NCBI GenBank assembly: GCA_021234535.1 | Contig: CM037843.1 | Location: 23,901,911-23,965,910, forward strand | Reading direction: 5' to 3' | From: Stichopus chloronotus | Lineage: Eukaryota; Echinodermata; Holothuroidea; Aspidochirotida; Stichopodidae | DNA: 64,000 nucleotides | Part shown: positions 14,601 to 26,300 of the stretch, in pieces | How positions within the stretch are numbered: the stretch's first letter is position 1 | Layout of the letters: every line of letters begins with the position of its first letter | The notes under the pieces: generated by a model | Seen by the model: only the letters and a program-made list of their open reading frames with translations | Databases searched by the model: none | What the model was told of the DNA's origin: nothing | Made by a program: the position numbers and the translations under genes

Positions 14601-17600
14601 AGAGCAATGCACCTTTGGCCAAATGTCGAGAAATCCATATTTGTTTTATATTCTGGCACAGCCATTGAACGAAGTAAATTGATTAAGAACACCATACTCT
14701 TTGGTGGTAATCTTTTGACAAATGCAAAGTCAAACTTACAAAACAGCACATTACATATAAGTTTGAGTAATGACACAGTGTAACAGGACAAAAGTGCAGG
14801 GCAAGATCACTTTTTAACCTGGCATTGTTTGGGTTTAACTATCCTCTCCAAAAAGTCTACCTGCAATAACTAACCTTGTCCTGTTCCACATAAAACATCA
14901 ACCCATTTGACACAAGCTTTCAGCCTTGTGACTGACCATCTGTTAGCCTGAATGGCTGTTTACACAGCGTAAAAGATAAAAAGACAAACAGTTGGATTTT
15001 GGAGGTCTTGGCCCAAAGTAGTAATCCTACTGTCAACATGTCAATGGGAGACTTCACTCATGGCACGTTTTCTTGTACTCTTACGGTATCTCTCAACATC
15101 AACTGATCTATGAGTGTCTTTGATTAATTGTCAACAAATAAAAAAAGGTTCAATGTAAATATTAACAAATTCTGACAAGTGTAAGTTGAAATTCTGAATC
15201 CTTACCTGTTGCATTTTTTCAAAATCTACGCATCTTCCGCTCTGCAGGTAATGCCTCTCCACCGCGTACCCTTGCCGGTGGCGCTTTCTGGGTTGAGTGG
15301 AACTTTCACACACAGGTGGGCTGGTCGCAAAGGTCAGGTTATTGCTTTCGGCGTGCCGCCGGACGAACTTTGGGACATGTTTGGGTGGCGAGGAGCCAAA
15401 CTGAATCGGGGAAGATTTCATGCTGCCAGATAAACACAGTTCTTTTACTTCTTCATCACTTGAACTACTGCTGTTCATATCAGACACAATTCCCCATGAA
15501 CAGACCTGAGAATATTTCCTTTTTTCTGGTGGCGGTCTATCATAGATAATTAGTTCATCTTCAGAGCTATGTTTCTCTTTTTCTACTTGAGTTTGGTTTT
15601 GAATATTCTCTGTAGAGTTACTGCTATCTTCTAGTGGTCTGAGGGGCTTGCTGGTGAGGACTACCATCACATTGTTGTTTTGTACTGTTGATGCCGCTGA
15701 GCTATTGCACGTTCTTTTCTCTGCAGGGTAAGAAAAAATTTGGTAACTTTGAAAGGTCACATAAAATATACACAGACAAATTATGTCCACCACCTGTTAA
15801 ATCCCCCACCCCTCTCTAAAAGTCAGCCAGGCAGCCCTTACACAGGAAATAAAAATTTGACTCCGACATACCCAGTGGCACTTTCAGTCTAAGCTGACAG
15901 TGGCAGAGAAATACAGAAATACATACATGTACGTGCACTGGAGCACACCATCCCAGGTCGTACATACCTGCACAGTTGGTCTGTGATAGTGTACACAAGT
16001 ATCTTTCTTATCTTAGTTTCATTTTTAACAGGAATGCAAACATGTTTGCTACTCAGCTTGTACAGTTTGCTTATTGAGTGCCTGCATCACTGAGGTGAAG
16101 GGCCTGTTAAATGGATGCTAATACTGTAAAGCCCACATCACCTGTCACATTAATTCTAAGTCACATCCATTCTAAATTACGCTGTGAGTATACAGCATTG
16201 AGTGTAATTGCCTTTGTTTTCAACTATACGCACATACGCACAGCACTGACTCAGTGAACAAGATGAAGTGATTATACAGAGATGATCACTACATGCATTA
16301 ATGCTTTTGACTATCCATACAGGTCTGCTAAGTACCATTCTGGTGGCCTCTCTATGATTTTTTTTTTTTTTTGCCTTTTTTCTCCTTATTATTGCTAGAG
16401 GGCATGTTAAAGTTTGCATCCTACAGTATGCTACGCTAATAATTTTAGGTACATGGCACAAGTATTGTATGCAACTGATGAAATTAAAATGCCGAGCGCA
16501 AAAAAAAAAATTTCCTTCATACAACTTGACTTAGTGTTGTTTTCTGTAGAGTGAAAATGTTGTTGAAGAAAACACAAAGCATAATCTTAATTCTAACACA
16601 GTGTATACATTTTCATACCATTGAAAACATACTCCAAAGGATTGAGTCCCTGCAGATAATTGCTCTCAGTACCATGTAAAATTGCTGGATTTAAAGCAGT
16701 TTTAGAATGCATTTTACTCTCTCTTGGAGATCTGAGGTAAGCCTCTCAATGAGCTGATGTAGAGCAGCCTCATGTCTTCAATGAGCTTTCAGTCTACTAC
16801 TATTCTCCATGAAGGCACTCACTTTGTGTCTAGATACATCACCAGTGTGTGCACCAAATACAGCTGATCTTGTTAGGGGCCCATCCAGGGTAGCAAAGAG
16901 GATTATTCCCAACTGAACAAAGGTAGCAAGCCAAACAAAGGAGTTCAAACTCATCCTGCACTCATAATTTAATATATTACACACTTAGTACTGTGCAAGA
17001 GACCCTGTGCATGTGCACCTGAATTCAATAAAACTGACCACCAAACAAAGATGAGACAAGAAAACATGGAGACCGGCACACCATCTTCATAGGAAACACA
17101 ATCCAAGGAAATTCATAATAAAGACTCAGAATTACAAAGAGGACAATGTTGTAAAAGAAGCCCAATCTATGGGACAAAGCTAGCCTTTATAGGTCTCACA
17201 ATTCAGTCTCTTTCTGTCAATATTTTAATGTTTTTGTCAATATTGATTTTTTTTTTGCAATATCTTGCATACTTTTTTAATATGACACGTACCTTTGAGA
17301 TAATGTTCTACTTCATGATTCTCCTCTTCGGAGTCACTCCCGTAATAATCGCCAAATTCATTGTTAGGTACCTGTGAGGGAAACAGATTTATTAGATCAG
17401 GTTTTTCATGTTACACTATCTCTATAACACTATGTCAGTAAGATTCAATAATTGTACATCATCATCATATCATTGTCAACTAGCCTACATTAGAGCAAGT
17501 GAACTACAGGATCTCAAACTAGTGTGTGAATCACACACCTGATGATTAATCTGCTCTCAGACTAAGATTATACTATGGGTTTAAAAGTCAAATTTGATGA

Positions 17601-20592
17601 AAAGGGCCCACCAAAGTACAAACTTAACTTTGCCAAATTAGTTGCACATATAAAAGACAAATATCACCAAAGGAGCCTCTAGCCATACATGATCATGTGA
17701 ATAATTTGTGCCATTGAAGCATAGCTCCGAATACATTGCAAAATTGCACAATTACTTCAAAACAAAACTGACCAAGAATAGCTTGTAAATCTGATGGTGA
17801 TCACTGATACTGGTTCTAAACCTAATTAAGACACAGATTTCAACATGTAGGGCCTACCTGATTTTACTACTTAAAAGAAAGTGTGGAAACACTGCTGCAC
17901 CTCAGAAAAGTTAGAATCAAAGTCGTCACCACATGCAGGTTTCCATCAACATTGATGTACTTAATCTTTGTGGTTGGACTTTGGGAGGTTTACGAACACT
18001 TTGCAGATCTTATACATTTTAACTAAGCATAGACTTAAACTGTTGATGTCACATCTCAAAAGAGATTTGTTCCAGTAGCATCATGCTCTGTGGCCTAGAC
18101 GACAAGATAAATATGATTGATTTGAAAACGTCCATACAAAGTTACATCCTTAGTTGCTCCATGCGATATAATTAAGCCTGCTTGGTTCAGCGTACAAGCT
18201 CAGGAAAGTGTACTAACATTAGAACGGCACATACTTTCAGAGATGTTGGCACGTTTGTGACCGTACTGTATGTATAGCAGATTCTTTTGGCATGAAGGCT
18301 CATATATTTGCAAACTACTTGGTTGACGGCACTGTGTGATTTGCCTGTTGATATGAAATTGCTAGTTTCAACTCCCTGATATTACTGACCACTTTGAATG
18401 GCAACACAAGGTAAAAGAAAGCTGGCTTCAAGGTTCAATTGAAGAGAGTCTAACCTGACTATCATGCCACGTAACACCAAGGTCTTGAGAACAACAACGT
18501 CGACAGTGTTACGTTCACGTACGGTGAAGATACAATAGCCTATAGGTACAATACTTATAGTGTATAGGAAACAACTCAAGTCTCAAACAGCCAAGGGAAA
18601 GAGGCCAGTACAACATGTTACAAATTATGCCACCTTTGTAGATTGAGCTGTATGCCAAAGAGCTTCCTCTTAATGCCTAGGCTAGAGGTTGGACATGTTA
18701 AGAACCACAAGAAGAAGACATCATAGAGCAAGAACCACACCAATTAAGGAGGAAAATTATATAAACTGCCTCGAAGTGCTCAGCTTCATGCACAGTCTTG
18801 TGGGATAGCATACTAAATACTTTTTGCAATGACCTAAATACTGTACATAGCAAACAAATCTTCGAACAGTGCATTTTTGACAACAGTGTGTACTGTGTAC
18901 TTTCCTACAAAGACTTTTCGAGAGGCAACTAAATCCAAGAATTCAATGGTACAGTCAGCTCTGTAATAGTAATGCATTCAGTATCCTGCCAGGAATCTAA
19001 GCAACTCCATTTCAACATAATGTGACAAAGACACACATGTCGCAGTGTTGAAATACAAACACATTAACTAACTTTTTCATTAGCTTCCAAAACTTTTTCA
19101 AAGGCGTTGTTTACTCATTTATTGTTCTTTGTTCACACTGCACAGTAACGATGCATTTCAAAGAAATCACCATAATGCATTGTTGGGGACCTGCACTTTT
19201 CTCCCTTTCACTTCAGAGCTAATGAGTAACAGTAAAAATAATGATTTGGTTTATTTATTTATCTGGCTAGCTTCCAGCTTTCACATATATTTGTATACAG
19301 ACTTAGACTAACAAACTTAGGCTACAAAGTAAAAATTTGTTTGTGACAGTGTGCACAAACAGCAAACAAATTTGTAAAGCAATATGAGCTGGAGATAGTC
19401 AGCCAACACTGCTAGTAAGGCATATTGCCAGGTTTGTTCACCACACTGGTGCTATAATGCAAAACACAGCATCAACACAAAAAATGTAATGAGAACCAAG
19501 TACAGATATACACTAATGGTGAACATTTGGAGACTCAGTAATGCCAATGAGACCTGTGTCAGTGAATAGGTGTATGTCACTACTTGGATGTCACAGCATT
19601 CCTGCATGATTTTAGAGCTCATAACTACCACTGCTGGTCCTATATCTCAGAAAATTAGTAAACAATTACGCTATGCCAAATTGAGTGTGAGTTAGCTTGC
19701 CTAGGCTAATTGTTAGTGCTAGGACTTGTAGTTGCAATGTTGAAGCAACTTTGTTTTCAGACAATGTCTGGCTTGATGGTCTATCATCTTTCACACTATT
19801 TTGCATGTTCACTGCACTGGTTGTGGACCTTGGCCTACAAAGAGCGACCATTGATGTGTAGGGTACATAGGCCAAACATCACAAATGTACGTTGCATTAA
19901 CCCACGGATTGTTTAATGTTGACAAGTACTGAGGTGGGCTATAACATTAATACTGAGTAGCCTAGGTCTAGCATATGTCTATATACATCTTTCCTAGGCT
20001 ACGTAGTACATGTTTCAACAAAGAACAATGTTATTTTATTTTTAGGCTATACTATAACTTGCATTTCGTTTGTCTTACCTGAGGTTCGTGGGGCTGCACT
20101 TCATTGAGTGACTGTGCCCGAAATTTCTGTGTGATGAATTTCAACATCTTTTTGTGAGGGGGAAAGACTGCAGAATCCACTTGCATCATATCTGTTGATG
20201 AACCTTGCTCAGCAAGTTTCTCGCGTGGAAGAATACGGAACGGAATGGAAGGAGGGCCGTCTGAAAAAAAGCTCACCAAACCTTCGAACATGAAGTTAGA
20301 AACAATCAAAACAAAAATTTCATTGGCGTATACAACGAAGTCCACTATATCTTCCTTTCCACATGCTTCCAGAGTATTTTTCTCCTATTAATTCTTCTCC
20401 TTAATCGCTCTATTGTTTTGTTCTCTCGGTACCATCGTCTCCTGGTTAATTTTTACCATTTTCTCGTCTCTTGGTACTGAATGGTGTGCCCCTTCCCCTC
20501 CTTACTCTTCCTGCGACCGACCTCAACCGCGTACACATTTCGTGTGTGCTGGCAAGATCGTCAGGAATGGCTTTTCCGGTAAAACCAACCAT
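5526..20592 (-). CDS. Six-exon (or five-exon) gene for an unrecognised Ser-rich, probably nuclear protein
   Basis: Join on the minus strand: 20592-20457, 20260-20079, 17371-17293, 15720-15206, then 7342-7204 and 5680-5526 (401 residues), or directly 5723-5526 (369 residues). Phases chain without conflict: 1, 0, 1, 0, 1. Visible in the protein: an arginine-rich N-terminus (RVRRGRG near residues 29-35, KRR 41-43), a proline-bearing stretch (GPPSIPF 47-53), an acidic Tyr/Ser patch (DYYGSDSEEE 114-123), SSEDE 184-188, a five-serine run before DEE (216-223), and a basic cluster PRKRHR (276-281) that could be a nuclear localisation signal. There is no signal peptide, membrane segment or catalytic motif. 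The acidic serines look like casein-kinase-2 sites (inference). I do not recognise the family and assign no function. Exons 2-4 are firm, exon 1 is good, and the 3' end is uncertain. Introns are about 196, 2707, 1572, 7863 and 1523 bases in the six-exon model. Confidence 0.7.
5681..7203. other. Intron 5 of the six-exon model
   Basis: Holds homopolymer A/T tracts and overlapping short frames on both strands near 6600-6880 that I could not link to the gene by splice phase. Nothing else is recognised. Confidence 0.4.
7204..7342 (-). CDS. Candidate exon 5 (46 codons plus 1 base)
   Basis: Enters in phase 0 after GTATTCAG, as exon 4 requires, and ends at TTTCCT|GTAAGATC, a good donor, leaving one T. 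The T completes a Tyr codon with the AC after the acceptor at 5681, so the chain works. It encodes TWMPKDDQQSIASHEDSDCD, then a Cys/Trp-containing stretch and GKPVLVRNDFLS. The polypyrimidine tract is weak and three Trp in 46 residues is unusual, so this may be a chance open stretch. If the donor is not used, the frame stops about ten codons later and this would be a terminal exon. Confidence 0.35.
7690..7910. repeat. Degenerate tandem repeat rich in AACAACAGCA
   Basis: Recurring blocks of the type CTCTGCRAGAACAACAGCAY, loosely spaced at about 30-40 bases, with related blocks again at 8270-8320. Copies are diverged, so unit length is approximate. It lies in intron 4 of the gene. An old minisatellite is the simplest reading. 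Confidence 0.4.
9541..9886 (-). mobile_element. TTAA element family 1, copy B (346 bp)
   Basis: Perfect TTAA on both sides (9537-9540 and 9887-9890). Ends AGGGAAATAGGGCGTTT and, inverted, TGCCCTATTTCCCT. It is in the opposite orientation to copy A and exactly the same length by my coordinates. It sits inside intron 4 of the minus-strand gene and is the best-preserved copy at its boundaries. Confidence 0.9.
11621..12708. mobile_element. 1.1 kb terminal-inverted-repeat element
   Basis: The left end TAGCCATGTTCCCATTTTG and the inverted right end TAGCTGTGTTGCCATCTG align over about 60 bases, including the shared core GTGGATCTTGATCTACC. Both ends abut TA, compatible with a TA target duplication and hence a Tc1/mariner-like non-autonomous element (inference). 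Subterminal TGATC/GATCTACC motifs recur, for example the near-palindrome CTTGATCTACC-c-TGGTAGATCAAG near 11657 and further copies at 11720 and 12525-12690. There is no long open frame. It lies in intron 4. Confidence 0.75.
13487..13506. repeat. (CA)10 microsatellite
   Basis: Ten uninterrupted CA units in intron 4. Confidence 0.95.
15206..15720 (-). CDS. Exon 4 (171 codons, main exon)
   Basis: The longest open stretch of the window that reads like protein. The acceptor is TTTTTTCTTACCCTGCAG and the donor CAG|GTAAGG, in phase 0. Residues 134-304 contain an Asn/Thr/Ser-rich low-complexity segment, SSEDELIIYDRPPPEKRKYS, a serine run before DEE, two SSP-type sites (MKSSPIQFGSSPPKH) that could be proline-directed kinase targets, and a basic cluster PRKRHRQG followed by YAVERHYLQSGRC, the most motif-like part and the best query for homology. 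If the donor is ignored the frame reads about 24 more codons to a stop at 15131, a possible intron-retained end. Confidence 0.9.
15721..17292. other. Intron 3
   Basis: AT-rich intron with a 14-base T run near 16360 and an A run near 16500. No exon of compatible phase was noticed between exons 3 and 4, and none is needed because the phases already match. Confidence 0.7.
17293..17371 (-). CDS. Exon 3 (26 codons plus 1 base)
   Basis: A 79-base exon bounded by a textbook acceptor (CTAAT branch-like motif, then TTTCCCTCACAG) and donor AAAG|GTACGT. It encodes VPNNEFGDYYGSDSEEE followed by NHEVEHYLK, a strongly acidic Tyr/Ser patch. It enters in phase 0 and leaves one base (G), which forms Glu with the first two bases of exon 4. 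The exact phase match on both sides is the main evidence that this short exon is real. Confidence 0.85.
17372..20078. other. Intron 2
   Basis: No coding or repeat signal beyond AT-rich sequence. The flanking exons join in phase 0, so no further exon is required. Confidence 0.7.
20079..20260 (-). CDS. Exon 2 (60 codons)
   Basis: Begins after a strong acceptor (GAGCTTTTTTTCAG) with AC, which completes an Asp codon, and ends HEPQ at CAG|GTAAGA, an excellent donor in phase 0. It encodes GPPSIPFRILPREKLAEQ, then a Met/Ser-rich linker, then a Lys/Arg-rich segment (PPHKKMLKFITQKFRAQS) that could form a short basic helix. The frame is open throughout. No known domain was recognised. Confidence 0.82.
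20457..20592 (-). CDS. Exon 1 (start codon, 45 codons plus 1 base)
   Basis: Opens with MVGFTGKAIPDDL and ends in RRGRGTPFSTKRREN. The donor is AATG|GTAAAA, a weaker GT site than those of the later exons. The single leftover G joins the AC that opens the next exon to make an Asp codon, so the phase fits exactly. This ATG was chosen because it is the first in-frame start upstream of a donor of the required phase, and because the CCAAT and CRE motifs lie about 105-130 bases further upstream. The alternative is to start at 20345 and read through the intron 1 acceptor with no intron. That would waste a strong polypyrimidine tract, so I prefer the spliced form. Confidence 0.62.
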
Positions 20593-20695
20593 GAAACGAA
20601 TTCACTACACACAAGACCGTCCTACTACAGTTACTACACATAATGCACGTTGAATCACACTCACAGAAGATCTTGGCAGAGAGCCCAAAAAGCAG

Positions 20696-20723
20696 CTGAT
20701 TGGTGCAAGGTCTCCTGACGTCA
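20696..20723 (-). promoter_or_regulatory. CCAAT box and perfect CRE upstream of the minus-strand gene
   Basis: On the minus strand CCAATCAG occupies 20703-20696 and the palindrome TGACGTCA 20723-20716. A further TACGTCA half site lies at 20732-20738. These are standard NF-Y and CREB/ATF sites (established knowledge). Their position about 105-130 bases before the chosen start codon supports the exon 1 call and places transcription start roughly between 20600 and 20690. No TATA box is evident. Confidence 0.55.
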
Positions 20724-20759
20724 TTTCCAGGTACGTCAAGTTACGTGCAAAATCCCAGT

Positions 20760-22411
20760 CATTATACATAAACACCGTTGAGAAAAAGACTGCTTCGCTG
20801 ATCTAATATAATTTTGGGCCAACTCCAACCATGGAACATTTCTGCGGTGGATGACAGACAACATGTGGATGACAAGCGCGGCGTTGCCGCACACTAGTGC
20901 AAATCTGCTATCAAAACAGGGCGTACCAACTCCCTGATCAAAACAACTTTTGCCAAAGCAATATTTCAGGAAATGGATTGGAAATGTTCAGATACTTTAT
21001 TGCCTGCAACCTTTTTTTGTGACTGTAAACCTTTGTGAAAATCTCAACTGCATGGCCACAAAGTAGTAGCCTAGTCCTCGTGCAAGATCATTGCAATATC
21101 ATTAAAGTCACTTTTGTTTTTTGTTTTTTTGTTAATTGGAAAGCCATCAGGAAAAACGGTAATTTGATTTCATAACTCAAAAGAGACTGAGTAGTTATTG
21201 GGATTTACGTCCTGCATACTAACAACTGTAGGTGAATAATACCTAAAAAAAAATCGATGTTAGATTCTTAACAACTGAATCTAGGATGATAATATAATAG
21301 GGACAATGCGTCCATGGTATGAGATCGATAGCTTTGTACAAACAGGGTCCTGTGAAGCTTTTTGGAGACCCTAAAAGCAAAGTAACCCCGAAGCTGCGCC
21401 GCACACTTGCTTGCAGTGTGTGTGTGTCGTGTTCAGCTTGAGAGGGAGGCAAACAATTCGATCTGCAAATCTGGTCGTGATTATTTACCAAGGGAGATTC
21501 AAGATGCACACTCAGTCCATTTGAAGAAAAACACCTTCCCTCCCTTAGCCTATATCCAAGGTTTATTGAAATGATCCGCGGGACAAATTTAATTTAAATC
21601 CTTAAGGCATGTCTTCTTTTTGCAAGTTCTTTCTTCGCCCTCATAGATTTTAATGCCCTGGGCAGCATTTGTAACCTATATTGATGACAATTAACTGCAT
21701 CCTGGCATTTTTTTTTCATCCAGGGGTCAGCCAGTAATGAACAACCAAACTTCGAGAAGGTTTTGCGGACATAACCACGACCCAAATCGAATGAATGCGT
21801 ATCACTTTTGTGCTGGAGAAGAGGAACACTAATTTTGTTTGTTCAGGCAGAATGGAGGGTAACACTTAACATAAATAAAAAACATAACAAATTGTACATC
21901 ATCATACGTTGTTCCCTTTTCGCGTTCCATACCTTGCAGTGGAAGAGAAAGGCTTTTACACCATATGAAAAAGGAATTTCTCATCGTTTGTAATCCGTTG
22001 ATGAAAAATTAGTGCCACATGCCTTATCGCTACTTACATCGGTTCGAACTTTGAAGTGCTCTTAGTTTAGGCTTAAATTGAGCCAACGTCCATTTCAGTA
22101 GATTAATATTATAAACGTCCTTATTACTGTGCACCGAAAGCCAGTGTCAGCTTTTAGACATTTTCATCCACAAAATTATCATATGTTAAACAAATTCCCC
22201 ATCCCACCTCACCCAACACAAACGAACGACATCCTTGTAAAGTTTCCAGTGGTTAACTGATACCCTTAATCATAAATACTTGTTGAACTATTTACACTGA
22301 GGATAGCTATGTTGCCAAATTCATCCCAGCCACCTCAAAAATAAAAGAACTTAGTCCCATAAACGACTCACGGACGATTTGTTCGGACTCTGTTCACACC
22401 AAGCAGTTAGA
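20760..22411. other. Upstream intergenic stretch
   Basis: Lies beyond the CCAAT/CRE cluster. Possible divergent start codons (for example near 20831) open only very short frames, so I do not call a divergent gene. Nothing else is recognised. Confidence 0.4.
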
Positions 22412-22415
22412 TTAA

Positions 22416-23325
22416 AGCTGTAATATGAGATGTACTGGCAATCGCGTAGTCACCTATATCTTTGTTCTTCGTCAGTGTTTCAGTGAAGAGAAAGGGGAAG
22501 AGATCACTTGCACAAAGTCTGAAAGAGAACTATGCCTGCTCATCTTCCAGATACTTGAATATGAAAGTCGTCTAGACATTTTTGTTCAGTTGGCCGAACA
22601 AATTCAGTCTCTACAAGAAAGCCTAGCTGTCAATCACTTTTACTTGAAATCAAACAGACCAATGTGAACGAATATGAATATTCATGTTTGCAAAAATGGG
22701 GTGCAAAAAAAAAATTGACATGCACCTAGAAAAGGGTTAGCTCCATTCAGAAGTTGCAGAGTGAAATCCTGAGTGACAATCCGTTGGAATTGTGTTTCTA
22801 TCTACTATCGTTTATGAGATAAAGCTTTTCAAAGTTTGACGAAAATGCAAAGCAGATGATGTACGGTGTTGCACAGTGTCGGTACATCTTTTGTTAGGCC
22901 TTTACATGTTATCTCTTAATTACTGGGTTTCACATTGGTAGGTGACATCAGTATTTCTAAAGAAGACAACAAGTGCTTCCAAAATAAAACCCTCAGGACG
23001 TGCAAAATTCTCATTTGTCCTTGAAATAAAGGTTTAGTAAGCAGAAGATAATATAAGGCATATCAAGTGAGTCCCTCCCTGGATGTTACAAATTTGCATA
23101 TGTGGCTTATGTTTATTCATGATGTAATTGTTAACGAGAAATGTGTTTGTACAATGGTCAATCTTTGATGGATTTTCATGAAAATGTGACTATTTACAAC
23201 ATTTTTAATGATAAATTCGGTCAATACTCCAAAATGTATTTTTCGTGTCACATGTACTTAAAACGATGTTGTGACTATTACCTATTTGACTTACAGTAAC
23301 AAATTTTCAACTTATATTCCAGCTT
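22416..23325 (+). mobile_element. TTAA element family 2, long copy (about 910 bp)
   Basis: Left TTAA (22412-22415) then AGCTGTAATATGAGATGTACT; right end CAACTTATATTCCAGCTT before TTAA (23326-23329). The left 300 bases match the short copies at 27093, 36196 and 60892 (TACTGGCAATC, GAAAGAGAAC, CAGACCAATG, GAATATTCAT). About 550 bases between roughly 22710 and 23260 have no counterpart in the short copies, so this is either a longer parental form or a copy carrying an insert. No transposase-like frame was seen. Confidence 0.75.
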
Positions 23326-23329
23326 TTAA

Positions 23330-26300
23330 GTCACAGATAATTATTGATCAGTGAGTTCATGTAAGAACTAAAAGATTCTACAGATAACACTGTGATTTCA
23401 ATAATCCACGGCAGATATCACATATTTAACCATAGCATTAAACAGCTCAGTGTTAGCATGTTCAAGGATCAAGAGGTCTCTTTGAAGTAAAATAACATGC
23501 ACCATTCCTTTCGACTTACGGTTAATGGAAAATGGACGCAATGCAAAATCCCCCATGATCCCCCCCCCCCCCCTCCTTCCGTCCCGGATCTAGATGCAAG
23601 TCACCTTCAATTGCCAGTATGAAGAAAATATTTTGTAAACCTTCTTTTCATTGTTTGCATCAGCATCTGCCATTTTTCGTGCCCGCGATGTTACAAAGCA
23701 ACTGATCGCACCACTTCCAGCGGTCTCTGATTTTTTGTCTTCTTTTGCAACTAGTCACAAAAATAATGTACAGTAAAATTATCATTTTTCATTTTTTTTT
23801 GGGGGGGGGGGGTGATTATGATGGATCTTTGTGATTTGTGTGAAGAGATGAAGCTGACGATGGGTCTTGTCCTAGGCCAATATTACGGAGTAATTTGTAT
23901 CATGACTGTATGTAGTCAAACACGAAATGGATCCGATAACCACGGGGTTCAAGTATACCTGCACTGCTGTCGTGCGTAGCACACAGGACAGAGACAATCG
24001 CAGTGCCCGTGGAACCTTTCTAAGGGCACGGCTCGAAACGATTGACATTTATACTGACAGTAGCAGGGTATCCGTAGTAAAGTATATTATCGTAAGTGTA
24101 ATAAGCAAGAGGTAAAATTGCACCGTAGCCGGACTACAACCTTCATTACTTTCAATCAGAATGGAATGAAACAACCATCCTTTGTTCGGTTTTGTGAGGG
24201 GCAGGCTGACCGAACTTTTATGACGTATGTAAGTCCCGCCGTTTTCAGTGCATTGGACTTTTAGCAGAGCTATTTTAATTTCACAGCGGTAGCTTTTCTC
24301 TCGCTCTCTCCACCTCTTCTCTTTTTCCTTCTCTCCTTTTGTAACCAAACAAGGGACTCGTGGCTAATGTGGTGAATTGAAAAGAAATTCATTTTTCGAA
24401 AGAGTTTCATGATTGTTCGTGACTGAAACGAGGGTGTTTATGTAAAGGGACACAATGGGAGTCGCCAGATGCAGAGGCTTACAGAGCCAGACTGCATCGC
24501 AGAGAAAAGATTGATTTCTTTTCTCTGCTTGAAATTCAAATTAAAAAAAAAAGAGCTCATAAACCATGAACGCAGTGTGAGTTGCACGTAAGTCACTGTT
24601 GTAAATATCTGGAGCAGTTAGTTTCAGCAGTACCTGGGTAAGGCTTGAGTATGTTTGTATGCATGTATTTGTGCAATAAAGAGCAAAAAAAAAGGGCATA
24701 AAAGAAATTATATATACTGCAGTAACTAACCATTGTGTTAAGGTGTTAAACAGATATAGGCTAAGAATCCATGAGGGATTGCGAGTGGGGTAACTCTGAC
24801 CCCACCCCCCACCGACCTCTCGTATCCTCGGTTGAAGTATAAACCTGAATACGAATCCTTCGTGCATAATCAAGTGCAGGACAGTCAAGCAATAATCCTG
24901 TCAAACGAGAATTCACGTATAAATCGACAAATATTGATAGTATCATTCGACGTACGTTTACCTCGAAAGTTTGATCATCAGTAAAATCGTTGACCCAACA
25001 TCAGATAGGCTATTATCATAGGGGTTGTGATCTGTCAAAAATATGGGGGGGGGGGCAACCGTCGACGCCACAAGTGTTTGCTTGGAGGAGCGTCACGAGA
25101 CTGGACATGGATCTTACGGCACCCCTAGAATTTTTTTCGGCGGGGGGGGGGGGGGGGTGGTCGGACTAGCACATGAATGAGAAGACCTCAATTAGAAGTC
25201 ATAGAGTGTCATTTAAAACAAAATGACGGTGACACAGAAATATTATCTAAGCGGAGTGCCACCACTTATTTGGCTCGGATTGTGCTAGAAGATTTTCGTT
25301 AAAAATACCACCTAGAGGCAGGGGGAAATCAGCCTTCCGAATTTCAGCAAGTAAGCTCCAGGAAATGACGTCGTCAGTGTTTTCTTTGATGAAAATCCCT
25401 TTTCGCTAACATTATGGTAGGAAGTGTTCGCTTTAACGTCTGACGACCAAAATTTGTACACATATTCCGATTATAAAGACTGCTACTTGTTTTAATTGTG
25501 AAGGTTGAATCATTCTCTGGAGGCCAGAGGACACTGAAAGTACAAAACCTTGCATTTCCTTTTCCTTGTCTTTCACTAGTTTTTCTCATTTTTTGTCTTC
25601 CTATGTTTTATTTCGTCCACCTTAATCATTCTTTATTCCACAACTGCGGAGGGGGGTGGGGACATTGGGTGAGCACACCTCCGGCCAGTGGCACAGAGGA
25701 CGGCAGGGAGTTCGCCCTGTTGGGGCATTCTAGGAGACACAGATCATATATTTCTGATCTACGGTTCTCTTCTTCTGCATGCCAGAAACCGGAATCCTAC
25801 CGGTATATTTCAATGATATAAACTAGCGGAATAACAAAATATGCTAATATCACAATAATATCAAAAAAGTCTGACAGTGTTTTTCTGCATACCTAATGGA
25901 GGGATATTTCATATTAAGTCCCTTACTACAAATACTGCAGGGGACATGTCTTCCTACCCCCCCTCCCAGGATCGCCACCCATATTTTAATACCCTACTAT
26001 AACTAACAAACAATTCACGTCACAAGCGTCATTGCGTGCAACGTGCCACTTTAAAAGCTGCCTCCAGACGATGGCTTTTTTTGCGATTGGGTACCAGCAA
26101 TTGTCTTTATGTTGCGATAAATAAAGATTTACTCGACTTGAACAGTTAAGTTTCCTGTTGGGTCATCGCTGACGATAAGTTGGTGAGAGACGCATCTGTC
26201 AGTGTCCCAATGCAGGCCTCTCTACTCATTTCATAGTGTAAGCTACGTGGTAGACTCATTATTGGGGACGGGACAGATGGGTCCCCCACTCAATGAGTGG

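Noticed and set aside
15209..15549. Plus-strand frames opposite exon 4
   Set aside because: Shadows of the coding exon on the other strand.
22425..22667. Plus-strand frame with similar frames near 27099, 36253 and 60901
   Set aside because: The apparent protein similarity between them comes from the shared TTAA element family 2 DNA; frames are broken differently in each copy.
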